Below the pieces are notes generated by a model. The model did no database searches. It saw nothing but the letters and a program-made list of their open reading frames with translations, and was not told the origin of the DNA. The translations under genes were made by a program, and so were the position numbers. Below are positions 1-10,800 of a DNA stretch of 64,000 bases, piece by piece; within the stretch, counting starts at the first letter, position 1, and each line of letters opens with the position of its first letter. This DNA is from Bacteroidales bacterium UBA6445 (lineage in GTDB: Bacteria > Bacteroidota > Bacteroidia > Bacteroidales > UBA932), in the NCBI GenBank assembly GCA_002439585.1, contig DJOF01000023.1, positions 1 through 64,000 of the forward strand. The letters are read 5' to 3'.

Positions 1-2771
1 CCATATGCGAAGCTTGAGAGCCAGCCGAAGATAAAGCATGAGACAAGGCCAATGAAGCCGTAAAGTATCACAGATACATTGGAATAGCCATGGAAGACAA
101 GCAGGACTACTATACTGCTCACAAATCCAGTCAAGGCTGCCTTTGTCCCGATTCTCTTGGTCATGATACCCATTAGAAAAAGTCCGCCAAGTCCGCTCGT
201 CAGCAATCCGAGGAAGAAGTTAAACTGATCCCAAAGCGAAGCTATATTGAACATCGCAAGAGCCACAGCCATTATCACCCCAAAACCGCCTATTGCCATT
301 CCTGAATATTTCGCAAAGCGCAGTTTCTTCCTATCTTCTGCCTCACGAGCAAATTTCATATAGAAATCCTCCGTCAAGACTGTTGCCGTCGAATTGATAT
401 TTGCCGAGAGGGTGGACATGGCAGCTGCAAAGACTGCTGCGATGAGAAGCCCAGCAAGACCGACTGGCAATTCGCACATTATGAAGTGGGGATAGATTGA
501 ATCTGTATTGGACATGCCTGCATCAAGCATCTCGGGATGCATTTTGAAAAACACATACAGGCCGGTACCGATAGAGAAGAACAGTATGGCGATTGGAATA
601 CTCAACAAGCCATTGAACCACAGACTCTTGGTCGACGACTTAGTATCCTTGACTGTAAGGTATCTCTGCACTACTGATTGATCGCTTGTATATGTAAGCA
701 GTTGGTTAGCAATACCTCCAAGCAGGGTAACCCATATCACCGGTTTGGTAAAGTCGAAGGAGAAGTCTAATATATGGAATTTCTCATCAGCTATGGCAAT
801 TCTCATCACTTCTCCCAAGCCTCCATCTACTCCGCCTACAAGCCATACCAAAGATATGATGGCACCTCCTACCAAGATAATTCCCTGAATTACGTCACCC
901 CAAATGACGGCTTCAATGCCTCCCATTGTACAATAAATTATGGTAACCACACCCATAAGTATTATACATAAGTATATGTTAAGCCCTGTCACAGCATTGA
1001 GGGCCAGTGAAGGAAGGAAAAGCACGATTGCAACCCGGGCAAACATGAAAAGGCAGAAGAATGCGGAAGCCAACCTCCTGACTACAGGGCTGAACCGTTC
1101 TTCAAGATACTCATACACAGACGCAACCTTCAGCTTACGGAAGAAAGGCAGATAGAAATGTATAACTATCGGCACGACCATGACTATGGCCATATTGAAC
1201 ATGAACATCCCCCAATCGTCCATATAGGCTTTTGCTGGGATGGATAGGAAGGTGATTGCCGACAGGGCTGTTGCGAAAATGCTTATGCCGGCCGCCCACC
1301 ACGGTATTTTCCCACCACCTTTGAAAAAATCGTCTGTACTGTGGGCTCTGCGCGAGAACCAAAAGCCTACAAACATCATCACTGCCAGATACAGTCCGAG
1401 TACGGTATAGTTGACCCAGCCAAATGAGACTTTGTCATTGTCTGTAAGGATAATGGCTTGCGATGACCTTACTCCAGGACGACACTCCCCTCCTGCAATG
1501 AGGACGTCATTTCCTTCTTTGAATACGGCCCCCGCAACCGAGAATGCGCCACAAGGGCTTGCGACTGCTGTCCAGGTGTCAGTAATGGTATGATACAAAT
1601 AAATGCTATCTCTGAATCCTTTATGTGATTCGAATGCGTGGCGCAGCACCTCCCTTAACGAGTCAGCCAGGTGGTCGCTGTTTAGTAAAGATTGAGCGGA
1701 AGATGTGGTTTGAGCGGTATGTATAGCCTGCTCCATATGAAATCTCTCCATAAAGGCTTTCCCGTCATCTCCTCCGAAGAGAAGGATATGTGAAGAGCCG
1801 TATGGAACAGCTTCTGCATACATTGTTGTCCCGTATGCAAAATCTGCCGCACGAATCCATTTATTTTTAGACGGGGAATATCTCCATGTATGGCCAGAGA
1901 GCACAGGTCCGTCTGAGGACATACCTCTTCCTCCAATCAAAAAGATGCTTCGCTCTTTGCCGTCATGTTGGACAACTATCGAGACTCCTTCCGAGACCAT
2001 AGATCCCGGTATTGCCTCTAACTCTTTCCATATTCCATAGCTGGGATGCCACGAATAAAACTCATTATTGCCACCCCTTGTGCCATGAACATATATTTTC
2101 CCGTCAAGGCAAGTTGCCGCGCTAGGAATGAATCCAGTAGGAAGGGCTGCAACAGAGTCTACTGAGAATATTCCTGAATTTTGGCTTATTCGGTACACGA
2201 TGCCTGACGATGAACAGCTGTCATCTATACGAGAGCGCTTGTATTCCGCAGCCACTCTATCTGTCATGAAGCCACCGATACAATAAAGAGCTTTTCCGTC
2301 TGACGTAGATGCCCCTCCATACATTCCCACAGGCAGGCAAACTCCAGTATTATGTGACATGATACAACCGGAATCATCTCGTAATATCTCGATAATCTCG
2401 TCACTTGCAGACTTTACACCTCCATTCCAGGGATATCCGCCTGTAAACCAGGAGCCTCCTGCAATTATCATCCGTCCGTCAACCATACCATAGAACGGCA
2501 CAGCAACTGCAGTTCGCCCCTCCCTAAGAGTATCAACGGATGTCAGCTTGAAGTCATTGGCCGAGATGACGTTGGTGAATAAGAGTCCGGCCATAATAAT
2601 GACGGCAATCTTTACTCCATTTCCTGTTTTAGCACATCTAAAACCGTCATAAGTAACCTTCTTATGACTTATCGCAGTACAGATGACGCTACCCGTGAGG
2701 AGTACCCTATCGCTTGCCGGCACTATTCGCAGACATTGCCGACACAGCCTTGTCCATATATATCCTGACAT
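1..2771 (-). CDS. Kelch mutarotase (NanM-like) fused to sodium:solute symporter, 3' end off window
   Basis: Predicted sialic-acid mutarotase and sodium-coupled transporter in one chain. About 923 codons are in the window. After a hydrophobic signal-like stretch (about residues 53-70), residues about 75-430 carry Kelch-type repeats with recurring GG motifs (IIAGGSWF, FLIGGRGM, LLFGGDDG). A many-helix SSS domain begins near residue 449 (GWVNYTVLGLYLAVM), with typical blocks such as ATALSAITFLSIPAKAY and SDQSVVQRYL. This fits the cyclically permuted mutarotase family, some members of which carry a C-terminal symporter. The start is uncertain: ATG at 2771 gives a long N-terminus, and ATG at 2594 would cut the signal. 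It is the last visible gene of the sialic-acid operon. The copy at 16906-17129 suggests the stop lies about 13 bases beyond the left edge. Confidence 0.85.
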   Translation of the reverse strand, partial: MSGYIWTRLCRQCLRIVPASDRVLLTGSVICTAISHKKVTYDGFRCAKTGNGVKIAVIIMAGLLFTNVISANDFKLTSVDTLREGRTAVAVPFYGMVDGRMIIAGGSWFTGGYPWNGGVKSASDEIIEILRDDSGCIMSHNTGVCLPVGMYGGASTSDGKALYCIGGFMTDRVAAEYKRSRIDDSCSSSGIVYRISQNSGIFSVDSVAALPTGFIPSAATCLDGKIYVHGTRGGNNEFYSWHPSYGIWKELEAIPGSMVSEGVSIVVQHDGKERSIFLIGGRGMSSDGPVLSGHTWRYSPSKNKWIRAADFAYGTTMYAEAVPYGSSHILLFGGDDGKAFMERFHMEQAIHTAQTTSSAQSLLNSDHLADSLREVLRHAFESHKGFRDSIYLYHTITDTWTAVASPCGAFSVAGAVFKEGNDVLIAGGECRPGVRSSQAIILTDNDKVSFGWVNYTVLGLYLAVMMFVGFWFSRRAHSTDDFFKGGGKIPWWAAGISIFATALSAITFLSIPAKAYMDDWGMFMFNMAIVMVVPIVIHFYLPFFRKLKVASVYEYLEERFSPVVRRLASAFFCLFMFARVAIVLFLPSLALNAVTGLNIYLCIILMGVVTIIYCTMGGIEAVIWGDVIQGIILVGGAIISLVWLVGGVDGGLGEVMRIAIADEKFHILDFSFDFTKPVIWVTLLGGIANQLLTYTSDQSVVQRYLTVKDTKSSTKSLWFNGLLSIPIAILFFSIGTGLYVFFKMHPEMLDAGMSNTDSIYPHFIMCELPVGLAGLLIAAVFAAAMSTLSANINSTATVLTEDFYMKFAREAEDRKKLRFAKYSGMAIGGFGVIMAVALAMFNIASLWDQFNFFLGLLTSGLGGLFLMGIMTKRIGTKAALTGFVSSIVVLLVFHGYSNVSVILYGFIGLVSCFIFGWLSSFAY

Positions 2772-2877
2772 AATAATATAATTTACTGCCTATCTATAAG
2801 CCTCCTTCTGTAAGTGTACAAAGTATTGTATAGCATCCGCATAGGACCACGAACGAGCTCGGAGAACAAGACCTACA

Positions 2878-3324
2878 TTACAATTTAATCTTGGCAATAG
2901 CTTTGCGGATAAGGATATCCGAGACAGCAGGAGCATGCGCATCTTTAGGAAAAGCCACAAGTAACTGGCCGGGATGCATATTTATCCATGATGCAGGAGT
3001 GGCAGATGACAATCTGCAATCCAAAGCCTCATCATATGCTCCATCCCACTCGGCCACATCAGAAGCCATACTTATCCCTATGGCTTCTTCTCCAGATATA
3101 AGCATGTGAATATCAATATATCTCTCATGCACTTCAAGCTTTTGGGCATTCATGCCCTTGCCATCGATTTCAACCATATTGATAAAGAGGTCTTCTCCAC
3201 GGAGAAGGATCTTTCCACCATTAAACTCCGCATTATAAAGCTTTTTCAGTTCAGAAAGCACAAGTGCAAAATCAGGATGGACACCGACATATCTCTCAAA
3301 ATCAGACAAATCACTAAGTATCAT
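2878..3324 (-). CDS. nanQ: YhcH/YjgK/YiaL family protein, N-acetylneuraminate anomerase NanQ-like
   Basis: A 148-residue cupin-fold protein. In E. coli the family speeds conversion of the alpha-sialic acid released by sialidases to the open or beta form used by the lyase. Family marks visible are KLEVHERYIDIH (metal-binding His and Glu), the EWDGAYDEA segment and FPKDAHAP near the C-terminus. The length matches the family (about 150). There is no signal peptide, so it is cytosolic. It sits 279 bases after the LamG lipoprotein gene and 106 bases before the Kelch-symporter gene, all on the minus strand. That context supports the sialic-acid role over other sugars handled by the family. Confidence 0.85.
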   Translation of the reverse strand: MILSDLSDFERYVGVHPDFALVLSELKKLYNAEFNGGKILLRGEDLFINMVEIDGKGMNAQKLEVHERYIDIHMLISGEEAIGISMASDVAEWDGAYDEALDCRLSSATPASWINMHPGQLLVAFPKDAHAPAVSDILIRKAIAKIKL

Positions 3325-3551
3325 GGTCTTATATTATTAATCATTTATCCCCTACATCACTAATTAAAACAAGCATCATGTCTAAAAGCCCAGAACATTT
3401 CTTGTACAATTGGATCGGTACACCTCGTATTACTAATATTTAAAATATATCTATGACAGCTTGTTCTTACTATATGGAAGTCATTCAAGATAACACAGAG
3501 GCTCTCCAAACCGACAAACTATACAAATATAAACAAGAATCAACTTGAGAA

Positions 3552-3586
3552 CCGGCAGCCTCGCTTTAAAACGCCATATCTGCCGG
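3552..3586 (-). terminator. Stem-loop after the LamG lipoprotein gene
   Basis: Inverted repeat CCGGCAG/CTGCCGG with a 21-base loop, just downstream of the minus-strand stop at 3604. No clear U-tract follows, so it may be a processing or partial termination site separating the first six nan genes from nanQ and the symporter. The rest of 3325-3603 is AT-rich. It holds one isolated TATATTTG match (minus, 3531-3524) without a well-placed -33 box. Confidence 0.35.
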
Positions 3587-3603
3587 AAATAAGATAATCA
3601 TGT

Positions 3604-5190
3604 TTAGTTTGAGTTGAGGGACGATATCTCTTCAACAGATAAAGCCCTGTTGAACAAAATATAGTCGTCAAGATTTCCATGCATGAAATTCTCTGGAGCA
3701 AATACACCGTCGGTATACCTGTAGTTGCAGCCTATGTAGTAAGGAGCGGCTTCTATCACTTTGTCAGCCTTTCCCTTTGCGGAAGCGATCTCCAATCCGT
3801 CCACATATATAAAACTGTCTCTCAAACCACTGTCGTTCAACTTATAGACGCAAACATAGTGATGCCACATCCCGTCATCATACCTCTTATCTCCTTGATA
3901 TTCACACCAGTTACCCGGCTTCTTGCTGTATTCGACACAAAATACGGCATGTTTCTTATCAGTAGTAAGCCTAAACCAGGCTTGTCTAGTAGCTTTTTCA
4001 GTTCCAGGAGCAGCTCCTTGATGGAATACAGCATATTTCTTTCCATCAGGAATCCGGTCAACCTTCATCCAAAATGATATTGAATAATCCCCTGCAAGAT
4101 TGAATTTTGAGGCTAATGCTTCTTCGTCAGCTGCAAGTATGGAATAATTTGCCTTATCTCCGCCGAAGAACAAAGCAGAGCCTCGTTCCTCGCTTTCCGC
4201 TTGATTTCCATTAAAATGAGAATCCTGACCGAAACTTATGACTCCTGTTCCCTGAACTAAGTTGGCAATGGGAATTTCATAAGGGCCAATATCTCCGGCA
4301 TCCTTATCGAAAGGTAGCCAAAGTAGAATCCCCTGAGAATTCAGGACTTTGACAAATTCTGTTTTCTCAATAGTTGAAGAATTCTTTGAATTCGCTACTT
4401 TTAAAGTCACTTTATATTTACCAGGAGTATTATATTGCACTATCGGATTCTGCTCTGTAGATGTTGCCGGAGTACCGCCTTCAAATGTCCAACTCCAGCT
4501 TTCTACTAGTCCTAAGGACTTGTCCATAAATGAAATCTTCCCACCGCTATACGTATCTCGGCATTTCGCTCCTATTACGGCTGATATCGCGTTCTTGTCA
4601 ATCACTTTAAGAATATCCTGCATTGTCTTGGTATTTGTGGCGGCAGGATTAGATACCGTCAGACTTACCGTATAAATACCCGGAGTGAATTTCATTTTTG
4701 GGTTCTGCTCGGATGACTTGTATTCCTTGTTTGTATCTTTTGACACAAATTTCCATGACCATTCGGAAGGATAACCGGAAGACCTGTCAGTGAATACTAC
4801 TGTTTCATCATCGGTAGCTACTGATTTATCGACAGAAAAGTCTGCTTTTATGTCTGTTGGCCAATTAACCGTGATGAAATCAGTTTTGTCAATCTCGTTT
4901 ATTTGTCCTTTACGCCTCACAACAAGTGATACAGGAAATTTTCCAACCTTAGTATAAGTCACAGAAGGCGATGTAAGTATAGAGGTGTCTATATCCCCAC
5001 CATTAAACCTCCAAGTCCATGACGTAGGATTGCCTAAAGAAAGATCCCGAAACTGGACTTTCTCTCCGATAACAACTTCCTGACTGTCTGCCTCGAAATT
5101 AGCCTGTAATAAGGTATTATCGCTTTTATCGCAGGAATAGGCTATTCCTGCCATTATCAGTACAGGCACTGCAATTCTATATATTTTCAT
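3604..5190 (-). CDS. Surface lipoprotein with three PKD domains and a LamG-type lectin domain
   Basis: A 528-residue lipoprotein with a type II signal peptide (lipobox near GIAYSC, Cys20). Three PKD-like beta domains follow at about 30-110, 113-195 and 205-285. Each has the SWSWTFEGG-like core and the YTVSL-type strand, as in GIYTVSLTVSN and GKYKVTLKVAN. A concanavalin/LamG-like domain fills about 330-525 (DYSISFWMKVD, MWHHYVCVYK, GNLDDYILFNRALS). It sits directly after the second sialidase, where many Sus-type loci keep a SusE/F-like glycan-binding lipoprotein. I infer that it binds sialylated glycans or extends the outer-membrane complex. The ligand cannot be read from sequence. Confidence 0.8.
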   Translation of the reverse strand: MKIYRIAVPVLIMAGIAYSCDKSDNTLLQANFEADSQEVVIGEKVQFRDLSLGNPTSWTWRFNGGDIDTSILTSPSVTYTKVGKFPVSLVVRRKGQINEIDKTDFITVNWPTDIKADFSVDKSVATDDETVVFTDRSSGYPSEWSWKFVSKDTNKEYKSSEQNPKMKFTPGIYTVSLTVSNPAATNTKTMQDILKVIDKNAISAVIGAKCRDTYSGGKISFMDKSLGLVESWSWTFEGGTPATSTEQNPIVQYNTPGKYKVTLKVANSKNSSTIEKTEFVKVLNSQGILLWLPFDKDAGDIGPYEIPIANLVQGTGVISFGQDSHFNGNQAESEERGSALFFGGDKANYSILAADEEALASKFNLAGDYSISFWMKVDRIPDGKKYAVFHQGAAPGTEKATRQAWFRLTTDKKHAVFCVEYSKKPGNWCEYQGDKRYDDGMWHHYVCVYKLNDSGLRDSFIYVDGLEIASAKGKADKVIEAAPYYIGCNYRYTDGVFAPENFMHGNLDDYILFNRALSVEEISSLNSN

Positions 5191-5236
5191 GTTTATTTTA
5201 TTAATTATATGACAAGGGCAACGATATTATTTATAG

Positions 5237-6397
5237 CTATCGTTCCTCTAATAGCCTGGGATCAACTATCTGCACTGCCAAGCTTTCAGTATACCGTTTG
5301 TTTCCTTTTTCATAGAAGAGCACTATCTTGCCGGAGCGCGTAAAAGTCATGTCTGAATATCCCGACGGGCCTCCCCATATAGAGAGCCCAGAGTTCCAAT
5401 TCTTGCCAGCATCATCACTCCTGCGTATCGTCATGTTTATCCTTTCGGATACAGAAGCTGCATTTGAGAGGAATACTGTATTCCCATCAGCCAAGATGCT
5501 ACCTTGACAGTCAGAGTCAACTTGTATTTGCTCTACGATGGGCTGACTCCAGGTCTCGCCTCCATCAGAGCTTCTAGCCGAGCTTCTCCGGTCTGTTCCA
5601 GATGTCCTCATGTTTAGAAGGAGGCTGCCATCTTTCAGTTCTGCGACACTGCATTCTCCATGTCCACGACCTGATACCGCTGCTCCAGATTGCCATGTAT
5701 TTCCATCATCATCCGAATATATGACATGCGAATATGACTCAGTTTTGCCATTTTCCACTACAGAATAATAACAAGGGACAATAATTCTCCCAGATCTAGT
5801 CTCTATACCGTGGCAAGGGCCAGTACCGTACCATTTCCAGTCAACGCCCTTTACTTTCTCAGTGAGCTCTTTCGGAGTACTCCAGGATATTCCACCATCT
5901 TCTGAATACGTATGAAAGATTCTACGCGTATCATGAGATGATCCTGACGATATAGAAGACCACTTGTCCTGCCCGTTATTCCATGTCATCAGTAAATGTA
6001 CCTTGCCGCTTGAGGTAACTATCGGGGCTGGATTGCCACATGTATTCCTTGCATCTTCCCACACAGTAATAGCAGAGGACCAGGTCATTCCTTCGTCAGA
6101 AGATCTTTTGACAACCAAATCTATCTCCCCACTGTCCCCATTACTTCTCAACCTCCTGGCTTCGGCAAATGCAAGCAGAGTACCATCTTGCAATGTTACA
6201 ATAGCAGGTATACGGTAGCATTCATATCCGGATTCTCCTTCCCGATATACTTCTTGTCTTTGAGCATTCGGCTTGCTAACGTTTTGTCTATCAGACTCGT
6301 CTTGCCCTGTACAACTTAACGGAACAAACGAAGACAATACGACAACTATTGACCAAAGGCTTTCTCTTGCTAGAGACAAAATATTACAGATTCTCAT
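5237..6397 (-). CDS. nanH: Exo-alpha-sialidase (GH33-like), lipoprotein
   Basis: A 386-residue sialidase. A hydrophobic N-terminus ends in PLSC, so it is probably lipid-anchored. The arginine-bearing YRIPAIVTLQDGTLLAFAEAR block is followed by five Asp-box repeats of the SxDxGxTW type (SSDEGMTW, SEDGGISW, SDDDGNTW, SSDGGETW, SDDAGKNW), then a GYSDMTF segment that probably carries the tyrosine nucleophile. No extra carbohydrate-binding module is present. ATG at 6397 is chosen over a TTG at 6415. The start overlaps the SusD stop by 14 bases, implying translational coupling. It is paralogous to the sialidase at 12056-13198. Its likely job is removing terminal sialic acid at the cell surface or in the periplasm. 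Confidence 0.9.
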   Translation of the reverse strand: MRICNILSLARESLWSIVVVLSSFVPLSCTGQDESDRQNVSKPNAQRQEVYREGESGYECYRIPAIVTLQDGTLLAFAEARRLRSNGDSGEIDLVVKRSSDEGMTWSSAITVWEDARNTCGNPAPIVTSSGKVHLLMTWNNGQDKWSSISSGSSHDTRRIFHTYSEDGGISWSTPKELTEKVKGVDWKWYGTGPCHGIETRSGRIIVPCYYSVVENGKTESYSHVIYSDDDGNTWQSGAAVSGRGHGECSVAELKDGSLLLNMRTSGTDRRSSARSSDGGETWSQPIVEQIQVDSDCQGSILADGNTVFLSNAASVSERINMTIRRSDDAGKNWNSGLSIWGGPSGYSDMTFTRSGKIVLFYEKGNKRYTESLAVQIVDPRLLEER

Positions 6398-7850
6398 AGC
6401 CTTCTGTCTGTACAAGATTCAAATTCCGGTCAAGGTCACTCAGAGGAATTGCGCAGTAAAGTGGGACACGAACACCTCCGTCAGATTTTGCTTTAAGATT
6501 AGGGACCTCCTCATATACGTCGATAACGCCTTCGTAGTGGAATCTCAGCAAATCTGGCCAACGTTTTCTTTCCAGATAGAATTCACGTCCTCTCTCGTCA
6601 AGAATCTCCTTTTCTATGGACTTTTTATCTTTTGGACCAGAGTATTTGCCAATTCCCGCTCTTTCACGTACTCTGTTTAGTTCGATAATTGCCTCATCTA
6701 TCTTATCCAACGCAGCAAATGACTCTGCTTTAAATAGGTACATCTCTGCAAGCCTGTAAATGATTATGTCGGAATCATACGATCTATCTGTCGGAGTTGC
6801 GGTCCCTCGCATTTTATTGTCTGATATACCTAGAATGTTTCCGCTCTGGTCTTTAGCTATTATTATAGATGCATCCAACCTCTTGTCTCCAGGATATTTA
6901 GACATAAGTGCTATCAACTCTGAAGAAGGAGCATATGTGCTTCTAGCTCCTGTCTTGGCATAAGGAATCATATTCTTGTTTACAGCTTTGTCTACGAACA
7001 CATCACGAAGCTTAAGCGTTCTGCTATATTGCCCTTCTTCTTCCATATATTTGAAGTGCAGAGCAAAGATAACTTCCTTTCCTTTTTTGTTTGCTGAGTC
7101 GTAAATCGCACTGAAGTCTTCTTCAAGACTTACTCCCTCTGAGGCAAGATCTGCATATTTTATGGCATCAATATAGTCTTGATTCGTACCGGAAAGTACC
7201 TTAGCCCTCCACAATAGCATATCAGACATCAGGGCATATGTGCTTCTTTTGGAAGCTCGGCTTTTTCCTTTGGAATATCCTTCGTTTGGAAATAGTCTAA
7301 TAGCCTCAAATGCATCCTCAATCGCTCTCTCAAGAACATCCTCCTTCGGACTGCGTGCCAACTTTTCCTTACCTGAGCCTTCGGTAGGATGAAGCTCAAT
7401 TGGAGCATCACCCCAGACTCGGACAATATTAAAATACATTGAGGCTCGTATGAAATATGCCTCCGCCAAAGCTTGGTTAAGTTCAGAAGGTACGGCCCAT
7501 TTAATTTTAGGTGCATTGGCAAATATCATATTGCAATGCTGGATGACAGTATAGTAGCTTCCCCAACTTTGCCCGTTTTGGGAAGTCAGATTCTGTGCCC
7601 ACATGTTGCTAGGACCTCCTTCTAGACCTGCGACAAACTCATCGCCACGATCCTCAAGATGAAGAGTATTGTTACTCGCATCTCTGAATGAAGTATAAGT
7701 ACCGATCAGATAACTTTCTACGTCACCTTTGCTCTTCCAATAGCCGTCTCCTGTTATAGACGATATCTGAGCCACATCTAGAAATGAGCAGCCTGCACAC
7801 ATGACAGATGCTGACAATAGACAGATTTTTATTATATTTTTCATAATCAT
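6384..7850 (-). CDS. SusD/RagB-family outer-membrane lipoprotein (sialic-acid capture)
   Basis: A 488-residue SusD-like protein. The signal peptide ends in MCAGC (lipobox), and the FLDV start after the cysteine is typical of the family. Further marks are EAYFIRASMYFNIVRVWGDAPI in the helical core and the C-terminal REFYLERKRWPDLLRF. SusD proteins form the lid of a SusC transporter. The ATG at 7850 shares one base with the SusC stop; a second ATG at 7844 is also possible. Placed between SusC and a sialidase, it is the expected counterpart of NanU, the sialic-acid-binding SusD of Bacteroides and Tannerella. The ligand assignment rests on context. Confidence 0.92.
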   Translation of the reverse strand: MIMKNIIKICLLSASVMCAGCSFLDVAQISSITGDGYWKSKGDVESYLIGTYTSFRDASNNTLHLEDRGDEFVAGLEGGPSNMWAQNLTSQNGQSWGSYYTVIQHCNMIFANAPKIKWAVPSELNQALAEAYFIRASMYFNIVRVWGDAPIELHPTEGSGKEKLARSPKEDVLERAIEDAFEAIRLFPNEGYSKGKSRASKRSTYALMSDMLLWRAKVLSGTNQDYIDAIKYADLASEGVSLEEDFSAIYDSANKKGKEVIFALHFKYMEEEGQYSRTLKLRDVFVDKAVNKNMIPYAKTGARSTYAPSSELIALMSKYPGDKRLDASIIIAKDQSGNILGISDNKMRGTATPTDRSYDSDIIIYRLAEMYLFKAESFAALDKIDEAIIELNRVRERAGIGKYSGPKDKKSIEKEILDERGREFYLERKRWPDLLRFHYEGVIDVYEEVPNLKAKSDGGVRVPLYCAIPLSDLDRNLNLVQTEGYENL

Positions 7851-10800
7851 CAGAATGAAATGTTGACACCCATATTAAATTGTCTTGGTCTAGGATATGT
7901 TCCATAGTCATATCCGGAATAAATTTCCGGAAACATTCCCTCGTATTTCTTCAGATAACCAAGATTGTATACCCCACCAAAGATCTCAACACTGGAAAGT
8001 TTACAAGCCTGTACCCATTTTTCGGGAAGTCTGTAACTGAGAGAAATCTCGCGAAAAGCCAAAAAGTCGCCTTTGCTGAAATAGAGGCTGTTATTTGTCG
8101 CACCGTCTGAGCTTGTTCCAAGCTGATTGTCCCACCTCATATGATTTCGGTACTGATAGTCATAGTCACTCTGTACTGTATACTTAGGGTATTTGGTACC
8201 ATCTCCGGCCTCCTGCCAGGTATTCGTCAAAGCCTCCTTGATTGCATTGTTGTTGTTTCGTGCGCTTCCCATGATTCTGCCTTTGAATCCGTTGTCTATA
8301 ACATGGCCGATTGCATAGTCCACAACAATTCTAGCGGTAAGGTCTTTCCATCGCAGAGTGTTTACCATTCCACCCATCTTGTCCGGTCTTATATAACCCA
8401 TAAAGATCATATCTTTCGAATCGAGACGTCCATCACCATTGACATCTTCGAATATAGCATCTCCTGCATGCTTGGCACGGCCTTGTGCATTAGGATCTAC
8501 AGGAGCCTTAGCAGCTTCTTCCTCAGTTTGGTATGTACCAAGATAGTGGAATGCATACCTTGCTCCATAGCGTTCCCCTTCTGCTATACCTCCAGCCTTA
8601 ACTTCTTTGCCAGCTTTCTTATCCCAAATGAAATTACCTCCGACACGATTTTTTTCTTCTCCATTCTCGGGCAGATCCACGACTATCGATCTATTGAACG
8701 AGAAGTTGAAGGAAAAATCCCAGCTGAAATTCCTGGTAAGTACAGGAGTTGCAGAAATTTCCAGTTCGACACCAGAGTTTCTGACAGTTCCAAAGTTACT
8801 CTTTATAGAGCTAAATCCTGTTGATGACCATAAAGGCTCGCTATAAAGTCTGTCATACGTGGTCTTATGATAATAGTCCACTACCAGACTCATTCTATCT
8901 TTGAGGAATCCGAGATCCACTCCAAAATCGAACGATTCGGTTGTTTCCCATTTCAAATTACGATTCTTAAGTGTCGTATTAAGTATCCCAACTTCGCCTT
9001 CATAAGGGGAATTGGTGATACCGTATTGACCTCTAGAGTCAGCAACACTTAGATTGTTATTACCGGTACGGCCCCAACTTGTTCTCCATTTCCATTTTGT
9101 CATGACAGCGTCAAGAGGCCTAAAGAACTTCTCTCTGTGCATATTCCATCCAGCCGATAGTCCTGGGAATATTCCCCATTCGTGTCCCTCCGCAAATCTT
9201 GAAGAGCCGTCAGCACGAAGGCTTGCTGACACCATATATTTTCCATCATAGTCATAGTTAACTCGCGCAAAGCCACTTAGCATTGCTTCAGTAGCTCTTG
9301 TAGAAGAAACCCTTTGTGTACTGTCAGCAGTTGCGTTCAATGTAGGGATAAGATCAATTGCAGAGCCGCTTCCACTTCCTGAAAGCCGATAGCTATAGTC
9401 TTTTGTCGCACTGACACCGACAATACCTCCTACGGTATGTTTCTTCATTGTCTTGTCATAGCTAAGGAGGAGATCGCCTTGAAGATGCCTATCATAATTG
9501 TGCTTTGCCGAGGCTGGTCTTATAGTTTTGCCCATAGTCTCGTTCATGGCCTCAAAATAGTTCTCTATGCCTTCTGTCCCGAAGTAGTATATAGTTGGCT
9601 TAAAAGTAAGCCCAGGTATTATATCCCACTGAGCCCCCGTCTGAAACGTCGTACGATATACTTCTTGATTATTGTATTTAGTTTTGTAGTAAATCTCATG
9701 GTACCTGTTCCTGAAAGAAGAGATACCCTCACCTGGAGCAGGTGTCCCGTCCTCATAATAGAGCCTGTAGGTAGGTGGCATGAGAATGTTGCGAGATATG
9801 GAATTAACGGTATTTCCAGGGCCGTTGATATCTCTTACTTGCAACGCTGCCTTAGTCAAGACTTTCCATTTGTCACTTATCTTGTAGTCGCCATTGAAAA
9901 GGACATTGTAATTCTTGTAATATGTTCCTCTCAATGTTCCGTCTTGGTTGAGATATCTAAGCCCCACATAGTAAGTTGCCACATCTGTACCACCTGATAC
10001 GTTGAAGTCGACCTCGTGTTTGTATCCAGTCTGAAATGTGGCTTTCTGAAAATCATTGTCTTGAAATATAAGTTGTTTCCCAGTAACAGGATCGGCCATA
10101 GTCTGCCATCCTTCGTTTTCGAGTAGATTACGGACATAATCCTGTCCATAATTTTCAAGATATACATCTATAAACTCCAATGTATTACGTGAGTTTCGTA
10201 AGTTTCCAGTAGACATTCCAAAAGAGCCGCTTAGGAACTTAGCTTGATCTTCCTTGCCATTGTATGTGAGCTCAGCACGATCAAATTTGGCAATATTGCT
10301 CCTAGTCAGCCAGATATATTCTTTCGCATTGAGAAGAGGTAGCCTTTGAGGCTGACTCTCGATTCCGAATGTATATCTGAAGTTGACTTTTGCCTTGCCT
10401 TTTTTACCGCTTTTCGTTGTCACTAGAATGATTCCGTTAGCTGCTTTTGAGCCATAGATTGCTGTAGAGGCTGCATCCTTAAGGATTGTAATATTCTCTA
10501 TATCGGCCGGATTCATATCTGTTATCGCTCTAAAGGACTGCGATATCTGCCCGTCTACAATAATCAGAGGAGTATCTCCTTCAGGAGAAGTCGAACTCCC
10601 ACCCCTGATGAACATAGTCGGGTCAGAGCCCGGAGATCCACTGGAAATCTCCAAAGAAAGTCCTGGTACTTTCCCCTGCAACTGCATCAAAGGATTGCTC
10701 GCTGGAGCGCGCTGAAATTCTTCAGCTCCGATATTAGATAAGGAGGTAGTTACTAAGGTTCTTGACTGTTTGCCATAAGCAATATGTACAACCTCGTCCA

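Noticed and set aside
3524..3531. Separate promoter for nanQ
   Set aside because: TATATTTG is present but has no -33 box at the right distance and lies about 200 bases from the start codon; left as a note only.
8141..8824. Plus-strand 227-codon open frame inside the SusC gene
   Set aside because: Antisense to strongly conserved SusC barrel sequence; hydrophobic but without start context or family marks.
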